This document shows positions 46,105 to 53,929 of a stretch of DNA of 64,000 bases, piece after piece. The position numbers and the translations under genes are program-made. The notes under the pieces were generated by a model that did not search any database, was not told where the DNA came from, and saw nothing but the letters and a program-made list of their open reading frames with translations. Positions within the stretch are counted from its first letter, which is position 1. Each line of letters opens with the position of its first letter. Origin of the DNA: Chamaesiphon sp041738715 (GTDB lineage Bacteria; Cyanobacteriota; Cyanobacteriia; Cyanobacteriales; Chamaesiphonaceae); NCBI GenBank assembly GCA_041738715.1, contig JBGSPI010000087.1, positions 90,811 to 154,810 on the forward strand, in the 5' to 3' direction.

Positions 46105-47553
46105 TTAATCTCCACCAAATATTTCAATGTTGGTAAATGCCGCTACCGGAGCACCGTGTCCCACCCAGATGATCTGATTGGGTTCGCCTTTGCCACAAAA
46201 GGGGGAACCGTAGGTTTCCCAGGTATTAGCATTGCCAACTTGGGCGAGATTGCCCCAGAATTGGGGTGTAACGCCACGATAATTAGGGTTACGGATAGTT
46301 TTAGTCAATTTGCCATTTTCGATCGCTTGAGCGTACTCACAGCTAAACTGGAACTTGTGGCGTTGGTCATCGATCGACCAAGAACGATTGGACTCCATAT
46401 AGATGCCATCCTCGATACTGCCAATGATCTCCTCAAAGCTTTGATCCCCTGGTTCGAGGTTGATATTTGCCATTCGATCGATCGGGGGACGGTTCCAGCT
46501 ACAAGCACGGCTACAAGCCACTCCGGGTAAATCCAATCGGGCTTGACTCTCTAAACTCCCCAATCCCCGCTCCAAGATCCCATCGCGGATGAGATATTCC
46601 CGCGTCGCCGTCGCGCCAGTATCATCAAAACCATAACTGGCAAATTCCCCCGCGACAGTTGGATCGAAGGTAATATTCATCAAGGGCGAACCATAGACAA
46701 GGTTGCCAAAGTCTGCGGGTTTAACAAAACTCCCCCCAGCATAGTTGCGCTCATCACCCAAAATCCGATCTAATTCCAGCGGATGTCCGACACTCTCATG
46801 AATTTGTAATAGTAGTTGATCCGGCGCGAGGACAAGAGTAGTCGCCTTTGTCGGACACTCCACCGCCGTCAGCAGTTCTACCGCCTGTTCGCCCACCTGC
46901 TGCACCCGCGCCCACAAATCGGGCGTGAGAAAATATTCCATCCCGCCCTGATAACATCTCGCCAACCCACCGCGATCACTCCGATGTTGGATAATAGCTC
47001 CATCCTGGGCAGTAGCTGCATAATCTGTCGTCATCAGCCGGAAGTGCTGATATACATCCGAACCATTACTACTGACGAACCAAGTTTCCAACTCGCGGGT
47101 AATAATCGTGGCACTGGTTTGGACGATCTGTTCGCCCACTTTCAGCGTGTGGCAAATCTTGCTCAATTGCTCGCTAATTTCGCCAGGAGTGAGGGTATTA
47201 AAGGGCTGGATGAGGGGGGATACATATTGCCCGACTACCTTGGGACGTTGGGCGGTGGTGAGGGGATAGATCCGATATTCACTCGCCGCGATCGCCTGCT
47301 GATAAGCTGTACTAGCAGCGGTTTGAATGCCCTTGGGGGTGAGAATATTCGTGGCACCATAACCGATTTGTCCATCAACCAAGACTTCGACCATCACTCC
47401 TTCACTAATGGTCGTACTATTATTTTGCGGCATTCCGTCCCGCGCAGATCTCGCGATCGCCACTTCCCGCACTTTCCGCAAGCCAATCCAATCTACGGGT
47501 AAATCGATGCAGTTGAGCAAGTCGTGAGGTTGAAGGGTGAGGGTAGTTAGCAT
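46105..47553 (-). CDS. tldD: TldD/PmbA-family metallopeptidase
   Basis: The 482-residue protein has the TldD zinc motif HESVGHPLELDR (HExxxH) in its central part and SYGFDDTGATATREYLI downstream, hallmarks of TldD. With its partner TldE/PmbA it forms a heterodimeric protease known for microcin B17 maturation and CcdA degradation. The partner gene is not adjacent here. Length is normal. It is cytosolic with no signal peptide. A composite repeat starts one base upstream of its start codon. Confidence 0.92.
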   Translation of the reverse strand: MLTTLTLQPHDLLNCIDLPVDWIGLRKVREVAIARSARDGMPQNNSTTISEGVMVEVLVDGQIGYGATNILTPKGIQTAASTAYQQAIAASEYRIYPLTTAQRPKVVGQYVSPLIQPFNTLTPGEISEQLSKICHTLKVGEQIVQTSATIITRELETWFVSSNGSDVYQHFRLMTTDYAATAQDGAIIQHRSDRGGLARCYQGGMEYFLTPDLWARVQQVGEQAVELLTAVECPTKATTLVLAPDQLLLQIHESVGHPLELDRILGDERNYAGGSFVKPADFGNLVYGSPLMNITFDPTVAGEFASYGFDDTGATATREYLIRDGILERGLGSLESQARLDLPGVACSRACSWNRPPIDRMANINLEPGDQSFEEIIGSIEDGIYMESNRSWSIDDQRHKFQFSCEYAQAIENGKLTKTIRNPNYRGVTPQFWGNLAQVGNANTWETYGSPFCGKGEPNQIIWVGHGAPVAAFTNIEIFGGD

Positions 47554-47770
47554 GGGACGGGGGGACGGGGGGACTAGGGGACTGGGGGGACAAAGGGACT
47601 GTCAACTGCTTGCCCTGAAGCTCCTCGTAAGCGCAAAGCGCAGACTGCGCCAACGCATAGCGTCTCGTTCGCGTTGGCGGTAGCCTGCCGGAGGCGCAGC
47701 GTCTCGAAGAGAAGAGAAGAGAAGGGTCAACTTTCAACTTTCAACTTTCAACTTTCAACTCTCAACTGTT
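47554..47770. repeat. Composite repeat, inverted copy with enlarged centre
   Basis: On the plus strand octamers (GGGGGACG/GGGGGACT, 47556-47590) are followed by the 30-bp module (47598-47627). A GC-rich palindromic centre (GCGCAAAGCGC, CGCCAACGCATAGCG, GCGTTGGCGGTAGCCTGCCG), GAAGA units and then AACTTTC heptamers (47727-47765) complete it. This mirrors the element at 35781-35945 but with about 90 bp more in the middle. It abuts the tldD start codon. Confidence 0.92.
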
Positions 47771-47772
47771 CC

Positions 47773-48207
47773 TTAACCCCTAATCCCTGGACGAAGATGA
47801 TAGTTTCGATATTGGAGGTAGTCATCGATGATTTGGCGATGATCGAAGCAGAGGGTGGGGGGAATTTCCCAGGGGGTGAAGATGCCAACGCTTTTTGCAT
47901 CATCTTGAGCGATCGGGGTGCCTGTTGCTGTAGCGATAAAGACGATACTAATAGTATGCTGCCTAGGGTCGCGATCGGGTACAGAATAAACTTGAAATTG
48001 TTCCAACAGTCGCACATCTAATCCGACTTCTTCTTGTGCTTCTCGGATGGCGGCTGTTTCTACCGATTCACCATAGTCTACAAAACCGCCGGGTAATGCC
48101 CAGCCGTGGGGGGGGTTGAGGCGTTCGATCAAAATAATTGGTCGGTGCGGCCGATCGATTAGTTCGATAATAATATCGACTGTGGGTGTGGGATTGCGGT
48201 AGGTCAC
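47773..48207 (-). CDS. NUDIX hydrolase
   Basis: The 144-residue protein carries a full Nudix box (GGFVDYGESVETAAIREAQE then EVGL). PHGWALPGGF ahead of it is a pattern frequent in ADP-ribose or NDP-sugar pyrophosphatase-like members. The start is GTG. The substrate is not predictable. The composite repeat lies immediately downstream of its stop. Confidence 0.9.
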   Translation of the reverse strand: MTYRNPTPTVDIIIELIDRPHRPIILIERLNPPHGWALPGGFVDYGESVETAAIREAQEEVGLDVRLLEQFQVYSVPDRDPRQHTISIVFIATATGTPIAQDDAKSVGIFTPWEIPPTLCFDHRQIIDDYLQYRNYHLRPGIRG

Positions 48208-48324
48208 GGTTGGAATCTCTATTTATTCGCCGCAATTATCCAAATTTGCGAACACTATTGGTAGTAGTGTAAATTTCCCTGTCCTGGAAGGTCATAATCA
48301 TCACAACACAGGGAAACTTCACCA

Positions 48325-48500
48325 TTGACATTCTCCCGCCACTGAGCGAGTACCGCTACAGTGGGGGATTCTAAAGACTCACGCCTTAGTTTTTCTCTTT
48401 CCACGAGCCGATTTACTTGGAGGACTTTCATCACCCAAGCAGAGATCGATCTCTCCAGAGACGTTTCGGGAATTATCTTCCCAGCTTCCGACGTGCCCCG
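48325..48500 (-). ncRNA. Predicted omega RNA (TnpB guide-RNA scaffold) at the right end
   Basis: TnpB guide RNAs derive from the 3' part of tnpB and the right end of the element. Here the minus-strand right end has a stem with CCCCCACTG and CAGTGGCGGG arms (48331-48367) and ends GTCAA. The guide would begin directly outside, reading TGGTGAAGTTTCCCTG (48324-48309). The 5' boundary is a guess. Confidence 0.45.
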
Positions 48501-49605
48501 CCGTAGCTAATCCTATTTGCAAGATGTTCCGAGCAGCATTTTCATCTCGGTCGGCAACATATCCACAATGCGGACATTGATGAGTTCTAGTGCTGAGAGT
48601 TTTTTTGACTATTTCACCACAGCTAGAGCATTTTTGACTTGTATAGTGGGGTGGAACTGCAATAGTCACCACACCAAATACCTTGCCAAAATACTCTATC
48701 CATTGACGAAATAGCGACCAACTCGCATCACTAATCGACTTAGCTAAGTGATGGTTTTTAACCATATTCCGCACCTTTAGATCCTCATACGCCACAAGAT
48801 CGCTAGATCTAACCACGCACCTTGCAAGTTTCACTGCAAAGTCTTTACGCTGGCGACTTACTCTGAGATGCTTTCTACCTAATTTTCCCCTAGCTTTGAT
48901 TCGATTCTTAGATCCTTTCTGTTTTCGAGATAGTCTTTTCTGCACTCGTTTTAAAGCACGTTCAGACTTTCTTAAATAGCGAGGGTTTTCAATTTGATTG
49001 CCATCAGAATCGGTGTAGAAGTGGTTTAACCCAACATCTAGCCCAATTGTTCTACCTGTTGGTTCTCGCTGTTCTAATCGCTCTGTGTCAATACAGAATT
49101 GGGCATAATACCCATCCGCACGTCTAACCACTCTGATTCGTTTAATTTGGTCGATCTGATAGAAATGCAGATCGCGGCTGCCCCAAAGTTTAAATTTACC
49201 CGCTTTAAAACCATCGGTGAATGTCAAATATCTTCGGTCTTCAGATAGCTTCCAACCGCTGGTTTTATATTCAACTGATGAATTTGTTTGGTGCTTTTTA
49301 AACTTGGGATAACCCTTCTTTCCTGCTATATTTTTCTTGCAGTTATCAAAGAACCGAGCGATTGCCGACCAGGCACGTTCCGCGCTGGCTTGACGTGCCA
49401 TGCTGTTCAACTTTTTAGCCCAAGGGAAATCGGGACAATCGGCTAAAACAGCACAGTATCGACTCAGATCGTATCTACCGACACCTTTGTTTTCTTGCCA
49501 GTATTTAAGGCAGCTATTACGAATGAATCTAGCAGTACGAATTGCCTCATCGAGAGCGTCGTATTGCTGCCGCATTCCATCTAGTTTTGACTCAAATACT
49601 AACAT
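48379..49605 (-). CDS. tnpB: TnpB RNA-guided nuclease, IS200/IS605 family (OrfB)
   Basis: TnpB is an omega-RNA-guided RuvC endonuclease, the ancestor of Cas12. The 408-residue product is full length. RuvC residues are visible as Asp in TIGLDVGLNHFY, Glu in LVAYEDLKV and Asp in YVADRDENAARN. The zinc-ribbon CxxC pairs are CSSCG and CPHCG. An N-terminal HTH/OrfB segment includes KLNSMARQASAERAW. The ATG at 49605 (MLVFESKLDG) matches the usual TnpB start; a TTG at 49641 is less likely. It is apparently intact and possibly active. Confidence 0.93.
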   Translation of the reverse strand: MLVFESKLDGMRQQYDALDEAIRTARFIRNSCLKYWQENKGVGRYDLSRYCAVLADCPDFPWAKKLNSMARQASAERAWSAIARFFDNCKKNIAGKKGYPKFKKHQTNSSVEYKTSGWKLSEDRRYLTFTDGFKAGKFKLWGSRDLHFYQIDQIKRIRVVRRADGYYAQFCIDTERLEQREPTGRTIGLDVGLNHFYTDSDGNQIENPRYLRKSERALKRVQKRLSRKQKGSKNRIKARGKLGRKHLRVSRQRKDFAVKLARCVVRSSDLVAYEDLKVRNMVKNHHLAKSISDASWSLFRQWIEYFGKVFGVVTIAVPPHYTSQKCSSCGEIVKKTLSTRTHQCPHCGYVADRDENAARNILQIGLATAGHVGSWEDNSRNVSGEIDLCLGDESPPSKSARGKRKTKA

Positions 49606-49664
49606 TCTTACGTCGATGTACTTGGTATAACTATAGCGCAAATGCTAGGATAGAGCAAGAAATT

Positions 49665-49830
49665 TGTTCGTGCGCTCATACACCGCCGCCCTTGCCGAGA
49701 GCGATGCTTGTCGGATTGGTTGGCGGTGCATACGCCTTTGGCGGGGCTTTGCCCTACGGGCTACGGTGGTACAGCTCGCATTCATCCCGCCACCAAACGG
49801 AGTACCGTTCTGGTGGGGGCATTCTGCTGT
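49665..49830. repeat. Palindrome-rich spacer between tnpB and hemL
   Basis: The region contains GCATACGCCTTTGGCGGGGC and TTTGCCCTACGGGCTACGGT blocks, plus mirrored GCGGTG/CACCGC and CGCCACC/GGTGGGG pieces. It resembles the GC-rich palindromic repeats within the element at 47.6 kb and in the Uma2 gene. It probably marks several small repeat insertions beside the left end of the tnpB element. Open frames across it are not credible genes. Confidence 0.55.
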
Positions 49831-49835
49831 TCTAG

Positions 49836-51137
49836 TTAAATTTGTGACATCACCACACGTGCAGCAGCTAAGGTGCGATCGATATCTTCCTCCGTATGGG
49901 CTAGAGAAGTAAACCCAGCCTCAAATTGAGACGGCGCGAGATAGATGCCCTGCTCCAGCATCCCCCGATGAAAACGACCAAATTTCGCCACATCTGAATG
50001 TTTGGCATCTTCAAAATTGTGAATGGGACCAGCGCAGAAAAATAACCCAAACATCCCACTGATATTACCACCACAAGCAGCATGTCCAGTTTCGTGGGCG
50101 ATTTGTACCAAACCATCAGCTAATCGTTTGGTGATTTTCTCCAGATACTCATAAGCACCCGGCTTTTGGAGTAGTTCCAGGGTTTTGATTCCCGCTGTCA
50201 TCGCCAGTGGGTTTCCCGATAAAGTACCAGCTTGATACATTGGGCCTGCGGGTGCGACCATTGACATGATATCTTTGCGTCCGCCATAAGCTCCCACTGG
50301 CAAGCCACCACCAATAACTTTCCCCATCGTCGTTAAATCAGGGGTGACACCAAATTTTTGCTGTGCGCCACCGTAGGCAATGCGGAAACCAGTCATTACC
50401 TCGTCAAATACCAGTAACGCGCCATATTCTTGGGTAATAATTCGTAAACCTTCGAGGAAACCAGCATCAGGAGTGATGAAGCCAGCATTACCCACAACAG
50501 GTTCTAAAATAACCCCCGCAATACTATCAGGATTAGCGGCAAATAGAGCTTTAACGGCTTCTAAATCATTATAGGGAGCCGTGAGGGTATCGGCAGTTGT
50601 TGACTTTGGTACGCCAGGGGAATCGGGTAAGCCGAGAGTCGCCACGCCAGAACCAGCTTTGACCAAGAACATGTCCGCATGTCCGTGGTAACAGCCTTCA
50701 AATTTGATAATCTTATTCCGTCCGGTAAATGCCCGCATTAGCCGTAGGACAGCCATACAAGCTTCCGTACCAGAATTAACAAATCTGACCATTTCGACGC
50801 TAGGAACGGCATCAATCACCATCTCTGCGAGGACGTTTTCCAGATAGCAGGGTGCGCCGAAACTAGTTCCATTTGCTAACGCACCATGTAAAGCGGCGAT
50901 CACTTCTGGGTGTGCGTGTCCGCAGATAGCTGGCCCCCAACTACCCACATAATCGATATACTGATTTCCATCTACGTCCCAGACATAGGCATCTTTAACG
51001 CGATCGAATACAATCGGTTGTCCGCCGACGGATTTGAATGCCCGCACGGGAGAATTTACCCCACCTGGCATCAGTTTCTGCGCAGCAGCAAAAATTTCCT
51101 CTGATTTTGTAGTTTTCAAATTAGATGTAGAAACCAA
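49836..51137 (-). CDS. hemL: Glutamate-1-semialdehyde 2,1-aminomutase
   Basis: This PLP enzyme makes 5-aminolevulinate from glutamate-1-semialdehyde, the C5 route that feeds chlorophyll, haem and bilins. Blocks seen are LMPGGVNSPVRAFKSVGG, SWGPAICGHAHPEV, FDEVMTGFR and TTMGKVIGGGLPVGAYGG, which carries the PLP Lys. Length 433 is typical. The start appears to be TTG (reading MVSTSNLKTTKS), since no closer ATG preserves the conserved N-terminus. It is monocistronic and cytosolic. Confidence 0.96.
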   Translation of the reverse strand: MVSTSNLKTTKSEEIFAAAQKLMPGGVNSPVRAFKSVGGQPIVFDRVKDAYVWDVDGNQYIDYVGSWGPAICGHAHPEVIAALHGALANGTSFGAPCYLENVLAEMVIDAVPSVEMVRFVNSGTEACMAVLRLMRAFTGRNKIIKFEGCYHGHADMFLVKAGSGVATLGLPDSPGVPKSTTADTLTAPYNDLEAVKALFAANPDSIAGVILEPVVGNAGFITPDAGFLEGLRIITQEYGALLVFDEVMTGFRIAYGGAQQKFGVTPDLTTMGKVIGGGLPVGAYGGRKDIMSMVAPAGPMYQAGTLSGNPLAMTAGIKTLELLQKPGAYEYLEKITKRLADGLVQIAHETGHAACGGNISGMFGLFFCAGPIHNFEDAKHSDVAKFGRFHRGMLEQGIYLAPSQFEAGFTSLAHTEEDIDRTLAAARVVMSQI

Positions 51138-51311
51138 TTTTTTCTCCCAACGGTTATAAAACTAAACTTTAAGTAATATCGTACTTATCGGCGATCGAGA
51201 CTATCGTAATTTTAGTGGAATTGACCCAAATACCCAATACTAGCTTTACAATACTGTCGATCGATCGGCGCAATTTGAATATATAACAACTGTAGCTTGA
51301 TATTGATCGGG

Positions 51312-51665
51312 CTAATTGAACACCCAGTGTAACAACGTCGAAACTATCGACAGGACAATCGAACCCGCAATTGCCGGAACTACTCCGGTAATTGTAAACC
51401 CCGGAATATACCAAGCGACAACCGCTAGACACAGCACATTAATTGCTAGTGAAGATAATCCCAATGTCAGAATTGTCAAAGGGAATGTCAACAGCTTCAG
51501 TACCGGTCGAATGGTACTATTGATCAAACCCAATGTTAATGCGGCAATTAGTGCCGTCAGGATATCTCGAATCCGAAACTGTCCGGGTAAGATTTGGTCG
51601 ATAATGCGCTGGGTAATCAGAAACGCGATCGCATTTAGCACCCAGTTAATTAGTAATTTGGGCAT
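51312..51665 (-). CDS. Phage-holin-like family 4 (PF04020-type) membrane protein
   Basis: The 117-residue protein has four membrane helices and the family pattern LTALIAALTLGLINSTIRPVLKLLTFPLTILTLG. Such proteins are named after mycobacterial phage holins. They are ordinary, widespread chromosomal membrane proteins, and there is no prophage context here. Function unknown. It lies 61 bp from the divergent pentapeptide gene. Confidence 0.85.
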   Translation of the reverse strand: MPKLLINWVLNAIAFLITQRIIDQILPGQFRIRDILTALIAALTLGLINSTIRPVLKLLTFPLTILTLGLSSLAINVLCLAVVAWYIPGFTITGVVPAIAGSIVLSIVSTLLHWVFN

Positions 51666-51801
51666 ATGTAATGAGAATTTCTATTCTATGCTGTTAGATC
51701 GAGCAGTCCTACTTTTGCGATAAACTGTGAATGTTAAGGATTGTAAAAATAGACTCAATCTTCACCAACATCCTGTCGCTGCTCACTGTTCACCGGAAAA
51801 T

Positions 51802-52299
51802 ATGCCTACTATTATCGCCCTATTCTTTGCTGCTATTTTACTCTTCTTTCCTAATCAGGCGATGGCAGCGGGGGGAACTGCTCAATATAGTCCATCCCTC
51901 TCTTATGATAATGCCGATCTCAACGATCGAGATTTCTCAGGTCAAAAATTACAGACAGCAGTATTCACGGGTGCCAAATTAGATCGTACCAACTTTGCTG
52001 GGGCAGACCTCATTGGCGTAGTCATTAGTTCTGCGACCTTAAACCAAACCAATCTTCACGGCGCAGATGTTTCCCAAGGATTGATGGATCAAGTGCGGTT
52101 TGTCGGTGCTGATTTGAGCGATGCTCTGTTCGTCGAGGCGATGATGTTGCGATCGACCTTTAAAGATGTCAATATCAAAGGTGCAGATTTCTCTGATGCT
52201 ATCTTAGGTAAAGTTCAACAGAAACAACTGTGCGAAATTGCCGATGGTGTCAACCCCAAAACTGGCGTAGCTACCCGCGACTCTCTCGGTTGTAAATAA
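51802..52299 (+). CDS. Exported pentapeptide-repeat protein (thylakoid-lumen type)
   Basis: The 165-residue product starts with a signal peptide (MPTIIALFFAAILLFFPNQA, then MAAGG). It then has about 16 pentapeptide units of the A(D/N)LXX type (NADLNDRDFSGQKL, GAKLDRTNFAGADL). It ends with CEIADGVNPKTG and a second Cys near the end, like the lumenal pentapeptide proteins TL15/TL17 of chloroplasts. The ATG at 51802 is preferred because a GTG at 51727 would put 25 polar residues in front of the signal peptide. Confidence 0.85.
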   Translation: MPTIIALFFAAILLFFPNQAMAAGGTAQYSPSLSYDNADLNDRDFSGQKLQTAVFTGAKLDRTNFAGADLIGVVISSATLNQTNLHGADVSQGLMDQVRFVGADLSDALFVEAMMLRSTFKDVNIKGADFSDAILGKVQQKQLCEIADGVNPKTGVATRDSLGCK

Positions 52300-52386
52300 A
52301 TAAGGATTTGTAGGGGCGGGTTTATCCTATCAACTGAAATAGTAGTGGGGATTGAGTTGAAGGCCCTCCCTCTCTAGAAGATTAAG

Positions 52387-53523
52387 ATGAAACGAATTGG
52401 TGTAATCGGTGGCGGACAACTAGCCTGGATGATGGCTGGTGCAGCACGGGAATTGGGGCTAGAACTGATAGTTCAGACTCCCCACACTACAGATGTTGCT
52501 GTTAGTTCGGCGGCAGAAACAGTATTTGCTGATATTGATGATGTCGCAGCTACCGCCATGCTCGCCACCAAATGCGATGTAATTACGTTTGAAAATGAGT
52601 TTGTCGATTTAGTCGGATTAGCTAAATTAGCCGCTCAAGGGGTTTGCTTTTATCCCCCGCTCACCGCTCTGGAACCGCTGCTCGACAAGTATACCCAACG
52701 CTGCTACCTACGAGATCTGGGTCTACCTGTACCTAAATTTGATGCCTTGACACAGCCTCAACTTCCTCCAGGGTTCTCCTTCCCAGTTGTCATCAAGGCG
52801 AGACGCAATGGTTACGATGGACAGGGGACTTTCATCATCAAGGATCGATCTGCCCTAGAAAGCCTCTATGCTCGCTATCCTGACACACCATTCCTCGTTG
52901 AAGAATTTATTCAATTCGATCGCGAGTTAGCCGTCATCGCCGCTAGAGGGGTCAGTGGCGAGATAGTTACTTACCCGATCCTCGAAACCCAGCAAGAAGA
53001 CCAAGTTTGTCGGCGGGTATTTACTCTGGGCGATTTACCTGACGGGGTAATCAATACTTGTAATTCGATCGCTTCTACACTATTAGCTAGTCTAAACGCG
53101 ATCGGTGTCTTCGGCATCGAATTATTTGCTACCCCCGACGGGAAGGTATTAGTCAATGAAATCGCCCCCCGCACTCATAATTCGGGACATCTCACCATCG
53201 AAGCCTGCGCCACCTCCCAATTCAGCCAAATCCTCCGCGCTGTCGCTGGTCTCCCCTTGGGTAGTCCCGCACTTACCTGTGGCGGTGCTGTGATGATCAA
53301 TTTATTGGGTTATGAAAATACCGAGAGCGACTATTTAACTCAGCGTCAACAGATAGCCGCTATCCCCAACGCTCACATTCACTGGTACGGCAAAACCCAA
53401 TCCAGAATCGGTCGCAAACTCGGTCATGTGACGATCTTGCTCGATCGAGACAATCGATCTCAAGCCACAAACCTCGCTCAACAAGTAGAATCAATCTGGG
53501 GAAAGTTGAAAGTTGAAAGTTGA
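52387..53523 (+). CDS. purK: 5-(carboxyamino)imidazole ribonucleotide synthase PurK
   Basis: This ATP-grasp enzyme carboxylates AIR with bicarbonate in purine synthesis. Blocks are IGVIGGGQLAWMMAGAAREL at the N-terminus, TFENEFV, PVVIKARRNGYDGQGTF (ATP-grasp), FDRELAVIAARG and NEIAPRTHNSGHLTIEAC. Length 378 is normal. The last residues (KLKVES) and the TGA stop are encoded by GAAAGTT heptamer repeats, so the natural C-terminus was probably overwritten. The 6S RNA gene lies downstream on the same strand. Confidence 0.95.
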   Translation: MKRIGVIGGGQLAWMMAGAARELGLELIVQTPHTTDVAVSSAAETVFADIDDVAATAMLATKCDVITFENEFVDLVGLAKLAAQGVCFYPPLTALEPLLDKYTQRCYLRDLGLPVPKFDALTQPQLPPGFSFPVVIKARRNGYDGQGTFIIKDRSALESLYARYPDTPFLVEEFIQFDRELAVIAARGVSGEIVTYPILETQQEDQVCRRVFTLGDLPDGVINTCNSIASTLLASLNAIGVFGIELFATPDGKVLVNEIAPRTHNSGHLTIEACATSQFSQILRAVAGLPLGSPALTCGGAVMINLLGYENTESDYLTQRQQIAAIPNAHIHWYGKTQSRIGRKLGHVTILLDRDNRSQATNLAQQVESIWGKLKVES

Positions 53524-53612
53524 AAGTTGAAAGTGAACAGTCCCCTAGTCCCCTAGTCCCCTAGTCCCCCCGTCCCCCAGTCCCCCCGTCCCCCAGTCCA
53601 CCCGTCCCCCCT
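53501..53612. repeat. Composite repeat: GAAAGTT heptamers then AGTCCCCT/AGTCCCCC octamers
   Basis: About five heptamers (53501-53534), the first inside the purK reading frame, lead through GAAC into roughly nine octamers of the AGTCCCCT, CGTCCCCC and AGTCCCCC forms. There is no 30-bp core module in this copy. The order of the two arrays is the same as in the other composite copies. Confidence 0.92.
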
Positions 53613-53621
53613 CATCCACTA

Positions 53622-53650
53622 TTGACCGATCGAGAATACCCATCTAGAAT
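53622..53650 (+). promoter_or_regulatory. Promoter of the 6S RNA gene
   Basis: TTGACC (53622-53627) and TAGAAT (53645-53650) are separated by exactly 17 nt. The expected start, about 53657, falls two bases before the closing stem of the predicted 6S RNA. Confidence 0.75.
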
Positions 53651-53656
53651 ATAGAA

Positions 53657-53850
53657 ATGGTCTGGCTGCGGCGTTGGTGACTGCCAATAACGTTTTTTGA
53701 TCTATGCTTGACTTTTATACGGGAATCCATGTAGTTCTAGCGGCGGTAAACTGGACAAGTATCCAGAAACCTATAAGCACGAACATCCGATACCCACCTG
53801 GTTTTAACCAGGTCATAAACTGAGGTAAGACGGCGTTGCGGTTGACCTCT
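53657..53850 (+). ncRNA. ssaA: 6S RNA (SsaA), RNA polymerase regulator
   Basis: 6S RNA mimics an open promoter and binds the RNA polymerase holoenzyme. The closing stem pairs 53659-53676 with 53831-53847 (17 pairs including G-U, one bulged U). A terminal stem pairs GGGAATCCATGT (53721-53732) with ACATCCGATACCC (53783-53795), capped by hairpin CTGGA/TCCAG (53751-53766). Between them an asymmetric central bubble carries the extra 3'-side hairpin ACCTGGT/ACCAGGT (53796-53813), as in E. coli 6S RNA. The length of about 190 nt fits. Its position just after purK agrees with the ssaA locus I remember in other cyanobacteria. Confidence 0.87.
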
Positions 53851-53866
53851 TAATTTACAGCTTTTA

Positions 53867-53900
53867 AAAACCCCCAAGGATCGATCATCCTGGGGGTTTT
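53867..53900. terminator. Hairpin terminator between the 6S RNA gene and the ParB-like gene
   Basis: AAAACCCCCA(A)GGAT pairs with ATCCTGGGGGTTTT around a short loop. The T-run on the plus strand ends 6S RNA transcription, and the A-run gives a T-run on the other strand for the convergent ParB-like gene. Confidence 0.8.
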
Positions 53901-53929
53901 GATTTGCTGAACGATCGAAATGTGCGATT

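Larger units (their letters stand above)
48325..49641 (-). mobile_element. IS200/IS605-superfamily element with TnpB only (IS1341-type)
   Basis: The element consists of a full-length tnpB and a typical right end. Its 3' boundary is placed at 48325 because the sequence reads GAATCCCCCACTGTAGCGGT, a terminal hairpin, then GAATGTCAA, the form I recall for cyanobacterial IS605-type right ends. No Y1 transposase gene (tnpA) is present, so it could move only with a TnpA supplied in trans. The left end upstream of tnpB could not be defined. Confidence 0.65.

Noticed and set aside
46054..46530. 158-codon open frame at the 3' end of tldD
   Set aside because: Starts in repeat DNA and runs antisense through tldD.
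46816..47502. 228-codon open frame on the plus strand opposite tldD
   Set aside because: Antisense to a complete TldD protein with its zinc motif; no motif of its own.
49665..49912. Short open frames between tnpB and hemL
   Set aside because: They read through GC-rich palindromic repeats and into the hemL antisense strand.
51312..51665. Holin-like gene as a sign of a prophage
   Set aside because: The family is common in non-phage genomes and no phage structural, integrase or lysis genes are nearby.
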